Source of the DNA: Serripes groenlandicus | Taxonomy: Eukaryota > Mollusca > Bivalvia > Cardiida > Cardiidae | NCBI GenBank assembly: GCA_031761405.1 | Contig: JASEVX010000007.1 | Span: forward strand, 28,360,859 to 28,424,858 | Length of the DNA: 64,000 nucleotides | Reading direction: 5' to 3' | Shown: positions 19,764 through 31,387 of the stretch, piece after piece | Layout: each line of letters begins with the position of its first letter | Position numbering within the stretch: the first letter of the stretch is position 1 | Position numbers and translations under genes: made by a program | The notes under the pieces: generated by a model | The model's input: only the letters and a program-made list of their open reading frames with translations | Database searches by the model: none | What the model was told of the DNA's origin: nothing

Positions 19764-20202
19764 TAATTGATTGATTGGAATTAAACCAGTTCATTCAACA
19801 AACTTTACAGCAGGCGACTTTGAACACAACTAGGTGAACCTATGGGAATTATTCAATTAAAGGCAGACATTAATCAGTTTGTCACAATGTTTCAAACGGA
19901 AATCTGCTGCAGTTGCGCCATACTGCCTCCGTATGTGGGAATGGATTTACGTCATTACATCTAAATAACAACGATCAGTTCACCAAACCATGTGTGTCTT
20001 GGCTTTCTGACACCAGTACTGGAAACAGCATTCTACTAATGCAACTGACAGCTACCTCTAGCATAGACTTTTTAGTCACCTCGGGGAGGCAACTGACTCT
20101 AGTCACAATGACTTTTGTCAATCAGCGGGGAAAAATGACTCAGTCGGGGTTCGACCCCCACGACCTCGACGTTACTGACTCAGCTATCGCGTCTCAACTA
20201 GT
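19764..20202 (-). mobile_element. SINE S1 split by an M1 MITE
   Basis: The tail (ATTGATTGATTGGAATTAAA) lies at 19764-19795; body and head (GATCAGTTCACCAAACCATG to TTCGACCCCCACGACC and ACTCAGCTATCGCG) at 19952-20202. An old M1 sits between. Confidence 0.75.
19796..19951 (-). mobile_element. M1 MITE, old, inside a SINE
   Basis: ACAGCAGGCGACTTTGAACA, then GAAATCTGCTGCAGTTGCGC and CCGTATGTGGGAATGG. The ends are decayed, so the target site cannot be read. Confidence 0.65.
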
Positions 20203-20412
20203 AGTTATAGAAAAGGAAAACATTGAGCAAAAACGAACAATCGTTCATCGTGATCACCTATTGTTTGTCGAATCTGTAAGGGGCGTGGATGTTATCGCTA
20301 GACGCGTGGGTTGCATGTATACTCTGTGTACTGATATATCATCCCTTAGCGCATAAAACCTTTCCAGGACTCTATTTCGAAAGTCGATTAAAATTCGTTA
20401 TCAGTGTTATCA

Positions 20413-20436
20413 GGGACACTATATAGTGTCCCTGGT
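20413..20436. repeat. 24-bp perfect palindrome
   Basis: CAGGGACACTAT followed by ATAGTGTCCCTG. No associated element was recognised. Confidence 0.85.
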
Positions 20437-20464
20437 GTTATCTAATACGCATGACAAAATGTGG

Positions 20465-20663
20465 AGTATGCAGATGATTTTGTAAACAACAAGGCAAACA
20501 CTGATAGTGTGACATTTTCATTAAATGAAAGTATAGTTATGAAATAGAGATAAAAACATCGCAGCAAAAGGAGAAATTACTCGTTTTGAGCAAGTTCTCT
20601 TTTAAGCAATAATGTATTTAAAATTCGCCTGATGCAGATGCGTCAAAAAGGGTATGTAAACTT
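20465..20663 (-). mobile_element. M1 MITE, old copy
   Basis: GCAGATGATTTTGTAAACAA, GAGAAATTACTCGTTTTGAG, GATGCAGATGCGTCAAAAAG; both termini decayed. Confidence 0.65.
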
Positions 20664-20974
20664 GGCATAATACGTTTGATACTCAGATGAAGTATTGTGA
20701 GGGGAAGTCTCAAGTCAACTGTACTTAAATAGTATTATTTGTATTTGCTGGAGTCTTTTACAATATACGTAATCATAAAGGGAGACCGGAAGTTCACAAT
20801 TAACCACTTGAAATTGAACAGTTCGCAATATGTAAGAAATGTTTCCGGTTTGGCCATGTTAGTGTGTTGATACTTGTAACCTGACACGGGTTTCCCACCC
20901 TCCCAAAGAAATGCGACGGCCTTCGTTGAACCATGTAAATGTATTTTTAAAACAGAAGCTACGAACACATAACA

Positions 20975-21110
20975 CAGACTCAATTTGACGCATCTGTAGC
21001 AAATGAATGTTTAAACATCAATTTTCCGTAATGTCCAAATTTAATTGCTCGTATTGATAAATGTTTTATTTTACTACAATGTTTTAAACTCAAGAAACTA
21101 CGGTTTCAAA
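20975..21110 (+). mobile_element. M1 MITE relic
   Basis: TTTGACGCATCTGTAGCAAA, AAATTTAATTGCTCGTATTG and CTACAATGTTTTAAACTC in M1 order. Confidence 0.45.
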
Positions 21111-21437
21111 TTTAAAGTTAATAGTTTTATCTTCATTCGTGTTCAAAGCAGACGAATTTAAAATAACATTAAGGGCTATGTTGAGGTGTAATGGCTACCT
21201 GGAAACCTCCGCACATGACCTTGTGTAAAGATTCATATCATCATGACATAACATAACTGTCATTTTTAAAAATCAGGTTTATACTGTATCATTCGTCCCA
21301 GCATATTATATTTTCATTTAAATGTAAACAAATAGAGAAAATGATACAAATGCACGCATGCTGTAGTGATATAAATATTTGGATATAAGTCGGAACAATA
21401 CTACTTAGTAATACGTCTGTAATAAACAAACGCTAAA
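21111..21437. other. No recognised feature
   Basis: AT-rich; one isolated CAAAGCAGACGAATTTAAAA at about 21145 may be a MITE crumb. Confidence 0.4.
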
Positions 21438-21641
21438 TTAATCCTTTCCCTCATACAGACGCCTCTGCTGCAGATGACTTAAATGTCGTAGCAAAGGAGA
21501 AAATGCTCATAATGATAATGTGGGACATTGTTGCCATCTCTTTTCAATAATCATACATTCAATTACAGAGATTTTCGTATCTTCGTCGAAATGTTTTCAA
21601 AGTCATCTGCTGCAGATTCGTTGTGTGTGGGAGAAGGATAA
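21438..21641 (+). mobile_element. M1 MITE, old copy
   Basis: TTAATCCTTTCCCTCATACA, GACGCCTCTGCTGCAGATGA, CATTCAATTACAGAGATTTT, GCAGATTCGTTGTGTGTGGG. Confidence 0.75.
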
Positions 21642-22046
21642 CGGCACTACATCAGAGAACATTAATATATCTTTATCAATAATACTCGATTATATTTACA
21701 CCGACTTTATATTGACAGTTCGCTCCAGTTAAACAGCATTGGTCCTATCAGTGTGTCGACAAGAGGTGTTCAAGTGAAATATGATATATATCATCTATGT
21801 TCAATATGCGGCGCGTCTGTCGATTTAGAGGCTAAACGGAATGTTAAATTGGCATAAAAAGCAACGGGACTACGATTCTAGTTTTCTTAAAAATGTGCTT
21901 CTTGGACTGACTGGCATGTAGACGGACAGGAAAAACTCTGGTGATACTGTGCAGATGCACAGGCTCGCATGAGTCTTAACTGTACGAAGATATTAAGTTT
22001 AGAGCCCACAGCGCGAGACTATTTAAATACGAGCCGCACTCCAGGA
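21642..22046. other. No recognised feature
   Basis: No frame, repeat or transposon end recognised. Confidence 0.45.
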
Positions 22047-22266
22047 TTGATTGATTGAAATTTAACGCCGTTTTCAACATTTGTTTTCAGTTATATCGAT
22101 GCAGTTTCACCTTACAATATGCAGCATTGCTATCTTTCGCATTACTTCTCAACACAACATTTTACACATACAACTTGCTGTTTTCTTACATAGACTATTT
22201 TGGTCAATTTCGGACAGACGAATGAAGCACAGCGCATTTCGTAGTAAATCTTTTCCATGAGCCCGG
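22047..22266 (-). mobile_element. SINE S1, head truncated
   Basis: Tail GATTGATTGAAATTTAACGC at left, decayed body, stopping at GAGCCCGGTTT where the next M1 begins. Confidence 0.7.
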
Positions 22267-22267
22267 T

Positions 22268-22488
22268 TTAACTATTTCCACCCATACAGACACATTCTGA
22301 CGCCTAAGCAGAAGTATTTTTGAAAAAGAAAATGGCTAAAGGAGAATGTGCTCCTGATGACAACTTTCTTACTTTGTCACAATGTTTTCAAGTCTATTAA
22401 CTAGTTATACATTCATTTAAAGGGATTGTGTCAATATGTTGTTCAAAGCCGTCTCCTGCAAATTGTGTTGTATGTGGGAACGAGTTAA
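22268..22488 (+). mobile_element. M1 MITE, old copy abutting a SINE
   Basis: TTAACTATTTCCACCCATAC, CACATTCTGACGCCTAAGCA, GTCACAATGTTTTCAAGTC, end GTATGTGGGAACGAGTTAA. Confidence 0.75.
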
Positions 22489-23339
22489 GAACAAAAAGAT
22501 GTGTTTGTTGAAAAACAAATGCCCCAGAGCTGTAAAAAAGTTTTCTAGACGTAGGTGAAAGCGTAAGATCTATCTATTTTTTATTTTATTTCACTAGAAC
22601 AATATTGTCAGATGGTATACACATGCCTTATTCGACAATAAAAGCCATAATCTCCGACGAGTGAAAATGTATCGTCAATGTTAAAGCCTTTGAGTCAGAA
22701 AGACAAAGAATTTATATAAAAATGCTCATTGAAAAGTTAATTTTGAATAAACGAAATGAAATCATACCGCACCATCTTAGTGACGTTAACAGGTGACGTT
22801 ATTACGTGTTCAAGACTTTTCCGAATGAGTGTAGTTCATGCGGGTTGTTTTGGATTTTTCCCACGTCAATGGGGAATTGAGTCTGAGTTTTGAGCCGAAG
22901 AGTTCCGATTGCGGTCATTTCAGGTCAATGGCCTCAACCTTAGGTAGCAATCACCTCTTAACCGACCGTCAATGTAAACATAGACGTCGTCTGGTGTTTT
23001 GGCGTTTTCCGTCAATTGGCAGACGAAATACATCTGACAAGCGCCAAATGAACTACCATGATTTAAGGAAGTTCGGATGATTAGTGCGTGTTCATTGATA
23101 ACATATACACATGGAATGTAACATTGGTTTACAATTCGGACTATTTTGACATACTCGTCAACTGACAGCCGAAAAACATCTGAAACGCCTGATGAAAAGA
23201 TGTGCTTCTACAGTGAAGACCCTAATTAAGATTAACTTCCAATGAGCAATGATAAAAGGAAATCGACCTCAGATCTAAAATCATTTCAGATCAAAATGAA
23301 ACCATGCAGTGTATGTGTGCAGGCTGGTTTTAGTCTACA
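22489..23339. other. No recognised feature
   Basis: Includes an 80-codon open frame on + (22838-23080) with no family resemblance; probably chance. Confidence 0.45.
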
Positions 23340-23344
23340 CGGTT

Positions 23345-23560
23345 ATCCCACACCCGCATACAGATACCGTTTGACGTCTCTGCAGCAGACGAATTTTTAA
23401 AACAAAATGGCAAAAGGATAAATTGCTCATCAATGAGCAATATCACGGTTTGTCCCAATATTTCATTTTTATTTAATAAATGTCCATATTTTTTACTAGT
23501 CTAAATATTTTTAAATTCGGCTTCTATAGATTTGTTGTATGTGGAAAAAAAAAAAATGCT
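23345..23560 (+). mobile_element. M1 MITE, old copy
   Basis: TATCCCACACCCGCATACAG, GACGTCTCTGCAGCAGACGA, ATTGCTCATCAATGAGCAAT, GATTTGTTGTATGTGG; the right end runs into an A tract. Confidence 0.7.
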
Positions 23561-23698
23561 AACACAGCTATTCGTACACAAGCATATTGCTTACCTGCGT
23601 ATTCAATGTAGTATATGTATTAAGTCCCCAAATCGCCTAATGCGTTACATTAATACATTTATATCCATTGTCACATGCTTGGTGCTTTGAACAGCTCT

Positions 23699-23926
23699 GT
23701 AAACCTTTCCCACCTGCAGACGCATTTTGACCCAATTGCAGCAGACGACTTTTGAAAACATTGTGGACAGAGAAGAAATTGCTAATGATGAGCAATTTCT
23801 CCTTTGGCCACAATGCTTTCAACTTAATTTAACAGTACACTTTCTTTTAAGGAGATGTTTCATGTTTTTGTCACTTTCTTTGTACAGGCTTCTGCTGCAG
23901 ATTTGTTATATGAGGGAAATGGTTGA
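23699..23926 (+). mobile_element. M1 MITE, intermediate age
   Basis: AAACCTTTCCCACCTGCAGA, CAATTGCAGCAGACGACTTT, hairpin ATTGCTAATGATGAGCAAT, end ATATGAGGGAAATGG with TTGA. Confidence 0.8.
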
Positions 23927-24162
23927 TGTAGTGAATGTAGTGCGATTTGGCGATGGTTTAAGGGCAGAGTATTGGCTATTTAAATATTCGAACTGAACGA
24001 CTCTACATTGACAGTTATTGGCACTTCCGCTATATGCCAGACGGATTCACACCAGTACGTCAAATCAGGCCACACTCTGTTATCTGTAAACGTATAACTC
24101 GATGGTACTATAGTTAGGCCGTATAGTTCCAACTACAATATACATGTATTTGATTGTTTCTA

Positions 24163-24608
24163 TGTTTGTAGCCTTACGCCACTTTCAACATGTTTATCTG
24201 TTATATACATCAGCCGTTCCACGAGAAAACCAACATTGTGGACTCTGCGTAAAGTATCGTCCGGATCAGCCTAAGCGTGCCGCACAGGTCTACCCGGATA
24301 GACACTTTTCGCCTCCTGTGGATTTTCTGTTTCAGGAATAACTACTCTATACATATATCCCACTAAGACGGAATGTGTCGGCCGGATCAGTCTGCGCGGA
24401 CAGCGCAGGCTGATCTGGTCGATACATTACGCAGATTCCTGGGTTAATACCAGTACTACTGATACATTTATCCTGACACGAGAGAGTCATGGGCGTCAAG
24501 GAGGGAAAGCTACCATGTTTAAACTCTTTGGTATGACCCTGTCGGAGATCGAACCCGTGACCTCCCGCACCGAGGTGAATATTCTAGACCACAACACCAC
24601 CGATGCGG
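24163..24608 (-). mobile_element. SINE S2 split by a B1 element
   Basis: Tail CTTACGCCACTTTCAACATG to GTTATATAC at 24163-24209; the rest resumes at 24437 with TCCTGGGTTAATACCAGTAC and ends with the head GAGATCGAACCCGTGACC and ACCACCGATGCGGT. Confidence 0.8.
24210..24436 (+). mobile_element. B1 TIR element, right end truncated
   Basis: Starts CAGCCGTTCCACGAGAAAAC, then CAACATTGTGGACTCTGCGT and GACACTTTTCGCCTCCTGTG, and stops at ATTACGCAGAT. The last 70 bp are identical to the copy ending at 44406, including the break point. Confidence 0.85.
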
Positions 24609-24612
24609 TCTC

Positions 24613-25045
24613 CAAATGCAATATGATAAAAGCCTATTGTATAACGACGTACTTAATACCCGTTCAACAATGGGTTGAATGCCAGAAAATGGCATACAGA
24701 CAGATCGTTCTAGAAACTGTCGACGATACACATATCTTACATGGCATTAACTACGTCAGCTGAACTGCTGCCAGCATAAAGGTCAGCCAAAATGACGAGG
24801 AACATCGGGTGTTTCCGTCAGTATTTGTGACGAATTTTGGGTGTTACCGACAGTTTCGGTGATTGACGACATAATACTCACTACGAAGGAATAGATCTAC
24901 ATGTACATCAGTCAGCGATTCGAACTATTTTGCTATTTCGTTTTTTGGCGTTTTCGCTTGCTCTTTGATTTTCTTGGCCGACTTAACAACCTGTGAGCTC
25001 TGAAATATTCGTCGTGTGTATGTTGGATCGTATACGAACTTCTGC
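24613..25045. other. No recognised feature
   Basis: No element or gene recognised. Confidence 0.45.
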
Positions 25046-25275
25046 TTAACCCTTTCCCTCATACGACAATACTGCAGCAGACGATTTTGAACATATTTTG
25101 TCAAATAATGAAAAATCTCTTTAATTGAAATGATAACCTATGACTAAAAGTGGAAAACATTGTGACAAAAGGAGAAATTGCACGTTTTGTGCAATTTCTT
25201 CTTTTGTTACTATGTTTTCAAAAAGGCGTCTGCTGCAGATGCGTCATCAAGCGTCTATATGAGGGAAAAGTTTAA
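25046..25275 (-). mobile_element. M1 MITE, young 230-bp copy
   Basis: Exactly 230 bp with both TTAAs; stem GCAC/GTGC; right terminus GAGGGAAAAGTTTAA. Confidence 0.94.
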
Positions 25276-25292
25276 TCGATTTGGATTTCAAA

Positions 25293-25560
25293 CCCCTTAC
25301 CACTTGCAGACGCATTTAGTCGCATTTGCAGCAGATGACTTTTGAAAACATTGTGGCAAAAGAAGAAATTGCTGCTATGCTTTTTGACGTATCTGTAGCA
25401 GACGAAACATGTAAATGAAAACGTTGACAATGTCGTGGCAAGAGATGAAATTGCTCTAGGTGAGCTTTTCCTGCCTTTCCAACAATGTTTCCAACTATAT
25501 TCAGTGATTACACTTTTATTTTTTGGTAGGCATATCTTTACCCATGTGTTCGTTTGCATT
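25293..25560 (+). mobile_element. Two overlapping M1 relics
   Basis: A left end (CCCCTTACCACTTGCAGACG to AGAAGAAATTGCT) stops at 25372. A second M1 starts mid-element with TTTTGACGTATCTGTAGCAG and runs to TTTACCCATGTGTTCG. They look like a truncated copy joined to another. Confidence 0.55.
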
Positions 25561-25669
25561 TTTTTTGTGAGAAATGGTTATATATTGTTTTAGCTTTCGC
25601 TCTCTTTTCATCTTTTCTGATGTTGGACAGCAGAGTATTATATCAGGGGAAATAACTGGCCTTCACCCA

Positions 25670-25742
25670 AATTTATCATATTCTCTCTTGTATCCCACCC
25701 AAATATATCATATTCTCTTTGTATCCCACCCAAATATGGAAA
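25670..25742. repeat. Short tandem repeat, about 31 bp, 2.3 units
   Basis: CACCCAAATATATCATATTC and TCTTTGTATC recur between 25670 and 25738. Confidence 0.7.
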
Positions 25743-25849
25743 TATATATATATAATCTAATAGCTAGGAAAGACAAATCTCATCACAATCTCTTCGACAG
25801 TCGTTTTCTACATAATCGTCAAAATATTGCCTGTACCAGATAAAAGGGT

Positions 25850-26054
25850 TACAATTCCTCCCACATACAACGAATCTACTTTCAAATTAGCTAGACAAAT
25901 CTATGAAAAATATCTATGACTATTGAAGTGGGTATATCGTGACCAAAAAAGAAGTTCCTCATTATTAGCAATTTCCCCTTTTTCCATAGTGTTTTCAAAA
26001 GTCGTCTGCCGTATAATGAGCCAAAAGTAGCCTGTGCAGGAGAAAAGGGTTCAC
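25850..26054 (-). mobile_element. M1 MITE, old copy
   Basis: CTCCCACATACAACGAATCT, ATTATTAGCAATTTCCCC, GTTTTCAAAAGTCGTCTGCC, GCAGGAGAAAAGGGTTCA. Confidence 0.7.
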
Positions 26055-26089
26055 ACCAATACCCAACGTGGTAACAAAGACACAACTAC

Positions 26090-26700
26090 ATTAGCAGACG
26101 TTAGCTGAAACTTTAACAACTGCATCTAAAGACTATACATGTATCATCGCGAGTTATTTCTGCTTTTGCCACAGTATTTCCACAACCCGTCTGCTGCGTA
26201 ATCATCAAAATGTCTTCGTTACCACGTTGTACGAAAGACAAAAATCTCCATTAATTAGCAGACGTAAGATGAATATTAACAACTGCTTCTATCAGTTTAT
26301 ACCTAAGACTCTCTCTAACTGTATCCATTATCCTGCCATTATTACCATTTCTCACATGCAGACGCATTTTGATGCATTTGAAGCAGACGTAAGCTGCAAG
26401 GTAACAACAACTAATTATATCAGTAAGTACCTATAGACTCTACCTGTATCTATGTGCCTGCCACTATTACCATTTCCCACAAGCAGACGCATTTTGATGC
26501 ATTTGAAGCAGACGTTAGCTGCAATGTAACAAGAACTGCTTCTATCCGTAAGTACCTATAGACTCTAGACTCTACCTGTATCCATTATCCTGCCACTATT
26601 ACCATTTCCAACATGCAGATTCATTTTGATGCATTTGAAGCAGACGTAAGCTGCAAGGTAACAACAACAACTCCTTCTTACTGTAAGTACCTATAGACTC
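26090..26700 (+). repeat. Tandem array, 125-165-bp units, carrying an M1 end
   Basis: Five successive units each contain AGCAGACGT(A/T)AGCTG and a CTATAGACTCTACCTGTATC-like segment. In the last three, ACCATTTC starts at 26344, 26469 and 26601 (periods 125 and 132) and is followed by a decayed M1 left end (GCAGACGCATTTTGATGCAT). The unit thus appears to include a MITE terminus and flanking DNA. Confidence 0.85.
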
Positions 26701-26757
26701 TACCTGTATCTACCTGTATCTACCTACCTGTATCTACCTGTATCTACCTGTATCCAT
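26699..26757 (+). repeat. Microsatellite-like (TACCTGTATC)n
   Basis: The last part of the preceding unit has expanded further as a 10-bp repeat, about five units with one 4-bp offset. Confidence 0.85.
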
Positions 26758-26835
26758 TTTCTTCTCTCCTTTTAGTCCTATTGTATATGTTTTCAAAGTT
26801 GTCTACTACCGATTTACTGTGTGTGTGATAGTGTG
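26757..26835 (+). mobile_element. M1 MITE right-half relic
   Basis: TCTTCTCTCCTTTTAGTCCT, GTTTTCAAAGTTGTCTACTA, GTGTGTGTGATAG. Confidence 0.45.
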
Positions 26836-26847
26836 AAACAACATTTC

Positions 26848-27094
26848 GAGGGCTTGGCGTGAAATGGTTGTAACTAAAAACCTATTTTGAAAACCCTGGT
26901 TTTGGGGCAATTTTGACCCCTTTGTAAACAATGCAATGTTAGGTGCCATTGCTCAGAACGAGCGATGGCACCTAAATTTCCATTATTTAACAAGAAAAAT
27001 TATTTAACGCTTATGAAGACTTTATGGCGAGGTGACTAATCTTGGTAAAAAAAATACAAATTTTAGTTACAACCGTTTCACGCCAAGCCCTCGA
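26848..27094. mobile_element. TIR element of unknown family, about 247 bp
   Basis: 34-bp inverted ends starting TCGAGGGCTTGGCGTGAAA and ending with the complement; one mismatch region near ATGGTT/AACCG. The centre holds a second hairpin, AGGTGCCATTGCTC-AGAAC-GAGCGATGGCACCT. The flanks ATTT/ATTT could be a 4-bp target duplication, but the exact end is ambiguous. Confidence 0.8.
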
Positions 27095-27196
27095 TTTGCT
27101 AAACACGAAGTTAGACACGAATGGCGATCAATGGATCAATGTAGACCAAGATCAGTCAGTACGTTCGTTCATTCAAATCGTGGTCTATATTTCAAG

Positions 27197-27198
<2 letters not shown>

Positions 27199-27229
<31 letters not shown>
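27199..27229 (+). repeat. (AC)n microsatellite
   Basis: About 15 AC units. Confidence 0.98.
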
Positions 27230-27230
<1 letters not shown>

Positions 27231-27289
27231 CTTCTCATCAAAGACTTCTCCGGATCTATGCAAAAACTATATAACAAGACACCTTTCAT

Positions 27290-27500
27290 TCTGCTAACCC
27301 TTCCGCAGCGGCCGACTTCGAATACAGTCAAAACACAGAACATGTATATCTCTAAATGAAAGTGTTATTATCGAATAAAGTTGAAAACATTGTGGCAGTT
27401 GAAACGATTGCTCATTGAGAGCAATTTCTCCCTGTGTCGCAATGTTTTAAAGAGCCGTCTGATGTAGATTTGTCCAACGGGAATGTGGGTAAGGGTATTT
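27290..27500 (-). mobile_element. M1 MITE, old copy
   Basis: TAACCCTTCCGCAGCGGCCG (terminus shortened), AAAGTTGAAAACATTGTGGC, ATTGCTCATTGAGAGCAAT, GGGAATGTGGGTAAGGG. Confidence 0.75.
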
Positions 27501-29964
27501 AGACTGACATCTAACTCGCAGTGCTCAGCGTTTATTTTACCTGTTCAGTCCACACCAGCATACACTCGTAATTACACGTAAATTAACTCATTACCTGAAC
27601 TACTTATTTTCGGCTTTCCCGCAATGAACACATCCATTTAACAGAATGAAAACTATCTTGACAAACGAAAGTGGATTTATTACAAGCAATTTAAAAAATA
27701 ATCTTGTAATTCTCTATGAATGTTCAAAATGTTTTTGACGACGTCAGATTTAAACGTCGTTTGTACAGGGACGTAGATTTATGTCCCTGGTTTCTATCAA
27801 AGAATGTGTACATGTTTGGGCTGTAACGGAATTATAGTAACGTTCATACTATGTCATATTCATGCAATGATGTTGTGGATGAAAAGTCTAACGTAAACAT
27901 TACATATTATAAGTATATGTACGGGGTGTAAAAAAGCCTATTGTATATCGAAAATTTCATATCGCAAGACAAGCCAGTACGAATTATCTCCCTTATACGT
28001 ATCCAATGAAATATAGTTTGCTTTAAAATATGACAGGACCTAGTTTCTATCTATATGAAAAGGTGCTTGTAAACATCAAGCCAACGGGAGAGTCTCTGAA
28101 TCTTTATCACAAATTAAGAACATTGACGACAATATATTCATGCTATATAGAACCAATTGCATGATGCATGATGACATCAAGCGATTAAGCGGTCTCTTTA
28201 AAAGTTAATATAGGCTTTTAGGGGTAAAAGAGATATGTATAGTTTTTAGTAAGAAGTTACATCTACGGCTGTTTTACATGTATGCGGCTAGTGAGGGCTT
28301 TGGTGAGACAGACTCGTCGGAGTCTTCACAGTTTACATATACACATTAAGACATCCCTCCCCCTTATCGACTTCGATTATAGATCTAGGCATATGTTATC
28401 TTAACGTCGAGAAGGTTTTGATAGAATAATACAAAGTAAATGCCAAGAATGCTAATACATAAATTGAAAAAACCCGTCCCATCTTGTTTCTTATGAAACA
28501 AATGTAGAACGATGTCATAACAAATATGTGAAACCATTTCATTTTATGAAATTAGACAACAATTGGGTTAAAGTAAGTCTCATGAATTTCGGTCTAAAAT
28601 CTAAATATTTCAAAAGTACTTACAATCGATGTAAAAGGAAATATAAACGCAACACATGATATCACAACATGAAAATGTATCCATATGAGCTGTATGTATT
28701 TATGTCTGAATAATATATATTTATGATGATAATTATATTCGATAAAATTAATTATTCATACAATTACTATTAAAATAGATTCACCAGTTACATTGTTTGA
28801 CTTAATTATGGTCTGAAGTTGTACTGGATATTGTTTGAAAAGTGTCACCATTTATCGAAATATGAATTATAAAACGTATTAGGTATTTAAGTACAAATAC
28901 TTTTGAATGCACATACAAGTCTATGAAGCAAGTAAATTCTTCTAAATTCTAAGACTATTTCGGTTAAATAAAGGTCTACCATTCTCATACCTACCGGCAG
29001 ATCGAATTATTATAGTAACACAAATAAAACACTTTATAAAATCCGAAACAAATTTCGATAATTATACATACACACGATCTGTTCCAGGAAATTTTCGGAT
29101 GAAAGTTCCTGGAAGTTACATATACACATTTATTTTTCTATAAACAAAACCCCTACCACATCTGTTCTTTCCTAGACAGCGGGTTGTTGATAAGCCCCCT
29201 TCGTAAATACTTTCTTAAAAAAGAAAAGCTTTAACTCAAATATTTCCCCCTTTTTATTTGATGGTGTATCAAACATTCAAAATTAGCACACACAAACATG
29301 AAAACAAAAGGTTTATCCAATTAAAATACCTGAAAATGGGAAGCACACCGGTAAGTCCGAACCCGAAAACTGAAGTACGCCCAGTCGTTTCTTACGAACA
29401 GGGAAATGATAGTCGGATAAACTTACACACTACGCTATATTCCCAAAAACGTGGACGGGTTCTCTAGGTATATTCTGCCTCCAGATTGGTAGCCTGGAAA
29501 TGCAACAAACGTGGAACCCGTCTACGAGATGTAGTGTTCAGATAACGAGATTATGAGCGAGAACCCGAAGGCAAGAAGGGAAAGGCGCGCTTCCTCCAAA
29601 TTAGGAAAGCATGTGTAAGATGATAGCGCCGGCCGGCTGATGGTGTCATCGCATAGGTTTGTAATAGACTCATCTTCTACCAGTATACGTGGGATGGGAA
29701 GGTAAACCAGTCACGTGGACGCGTTCAATTGATATACGGGTAGTTTGTTTTATTTATGTTGCAGGAAGCTAAAAACGTTTTTCAGACATTTCTGAAGCAG
29801 ATGAAGAAATTATTAACATTGTGTAAATTTGTTCTGGTATACAAGTCTGCATATTATCGAAAAGCTTGAAACGTACACAATTTTCGCAAATAATAGTTTG
29901 TCAGTATATTTATCCCTTGACTACTAATTTGACCGAATATAAATATTAAATAACTTTCAGTGAA
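27501..29964. other. Transposon-poor AT-rich stretch
   Basis: No gene, SINE or clear M1 recognised; a faint M1-like run (TTTCCCGCAATGAACACATC) lies at 27615. Short open frames are not convincing. Most repeat-poor interval with 48520-50227. Confidence 0.5.
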
Positions 29965-30156
29965 TTAACCCATTCCCACATACAACAAAATCTGCAGCAG
30001 ACGATTTTGAAAACATACCCGAAAAAAAAAAATGAAATGAAAGTACAATAATTGAATCGAGTTGAAAACATGGTGACAAAAGGGTTGTTGACTTGTTTTC
30101 AAAAAGCTTTCTGCTGCAGAGGCGTCAGAAACCGTCACTATGGGGGAAAGGGTTAA
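29965..30156 (-). mobile_element. M1 MITE with internal deletion
   Basis: Both TTAAs; CCCATTCCCACATACAACAA and CACTATGGGGGAAAGGG. The hairpin core between GTGACAAAAGG and TTTTCAAAAAG is deleted, leaving 192 bp. Confidence 0.85.
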
Positions 30157-30383
30157 TATCTCCATTGAGAGGGGTGGGGGATACAACATAAGGGTTCAAT
30201 TAAAAAGGGTTCACAGATGGGGTGCGGAGGTGTACGTGGGCTTATCAGGTCTAATGAATGCCGTCTTGTGGCGATCTGAGATGTACATATGCAAACAATA
30301 GTAGATAATAATCATCGCCGTTGTATCCGTGGAATGGAATCTCGTCTGTGTTTGCGGTTTTCATTATGTGTTGTCTTTGATGA

Positions 30384-30605
30384 GTAACCCTTTCCCACAT
30401 ACAACAAATTAGCAGCAGCCAGCTTTGAAAACATATAGGCAACAATCTGAACAATTTGAACAATCTCTCAAAATGAAAGTATGAATATTGAATTCAATTG
30501 AAATCATTGTGACAAATTGAGGAATTTCCTCGCAATGTGGTTGCTTTATACAAATCGTCTGCTGCAGAATAGTCTAAATGAGTCTGCACGTGGGGGAAGG
30601 ATAGT
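30384..30605 (-). mobile_element. M1 MITE, old copy
   Basis: GTAACCCTTTCCCACATACA, TTGAACAATCTCTCAAAATG, TCGTCTGCTGCAGAATAGTC, CACGTGGGGGAAGG. Confidence 0.75.
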
Positions 30606-30824
30606 AGAAAGTGTGTTTGTGCTTAGTCTTCAGCGCATAATTACATTGTCTACCTGGTGAAAACGAGGAAGTGAGTACCATCATGTTTAGCGATATGTTT
30701 ACCGTATACCCAACAAGTTATTTCTAAAGTCGTATGCTTCAAAAGTACACGGAGCTTTTTTTTGGCAAAACTCAAAAGTAAAATTGAGATACAGAGGTGA
30801 AAATATTATGTGTAAAAGAGAAAT

Positions 30825-30913
30825 TAATCATTTTGATAATTCCCTTTTCCACGATACGCCGTCTGCTACAAACTGACACAGAAGTCGTCTGTATCAGAGA
30901 ATAAGGGTTAACT
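30825..30913 (-). mobile_element. M1 MITE right-half relic
   Basis: AATCATTTTGATAATTCCCT, CGCCGTCTGCTACAAACTGA, GAATAAGGGTTAA. Confidence 0.5.
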
Positions 30914-31002
30914 GCGAACAATAATAACTGCGTTTTGATACACAGTCTTGGTACGTCTGTTATGAATTATGCATATCAGCCATGTCTAGCATTTTGGGGG
31001 TC

Positions 31003-31195
31003 TGAATCCTTTCCCACATACAACAAATATACAGCAGACTACTTTAAATAAACAGATTGGAAAACATATTGAAAACCTCTACAAAAAAATGTTTTATTAT
31101 TGGATCGTATTTAAAACATTCTGGTAAAAGGATCATTGCACTTTCTTTTTTTGCCACAATGTTTTCAAATGTATGTATGAGGCAAAGGGTCAATG
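31003..31195 (-). mobile_element. M1 MITE, old copy
   Basis: ATCCTTTCCCACATACAACA, TACAGCAGACTACTTTAAAT, TTTGCCACAATGTTTTCAAA, ATGAGGCAAAGGG. Confidence 0.7.
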
Positions 31196-31387
31196 TCGCT
31201 TTGATATAATTTAATGACATATTTTCATACAACTAGTGGGGATATACTTCCAGGGTTTTGTCAGAAGGTGCATTTAGGCATATATAACCTGTAATGCGGA
31301 CGTTGAAGACTGTGGTGAGACCCTGTGGACAGACTCACCTGGCTCTCCACTGTGCTCAGATGCATTAACAAAACATATTTGGGTCTT

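Noticed and set aside
22838..23080. 80-codon plus-strand frame
   Set aside because: Arg/Ser-rich with no resemblance to a known family; chance frame length for this sequence.
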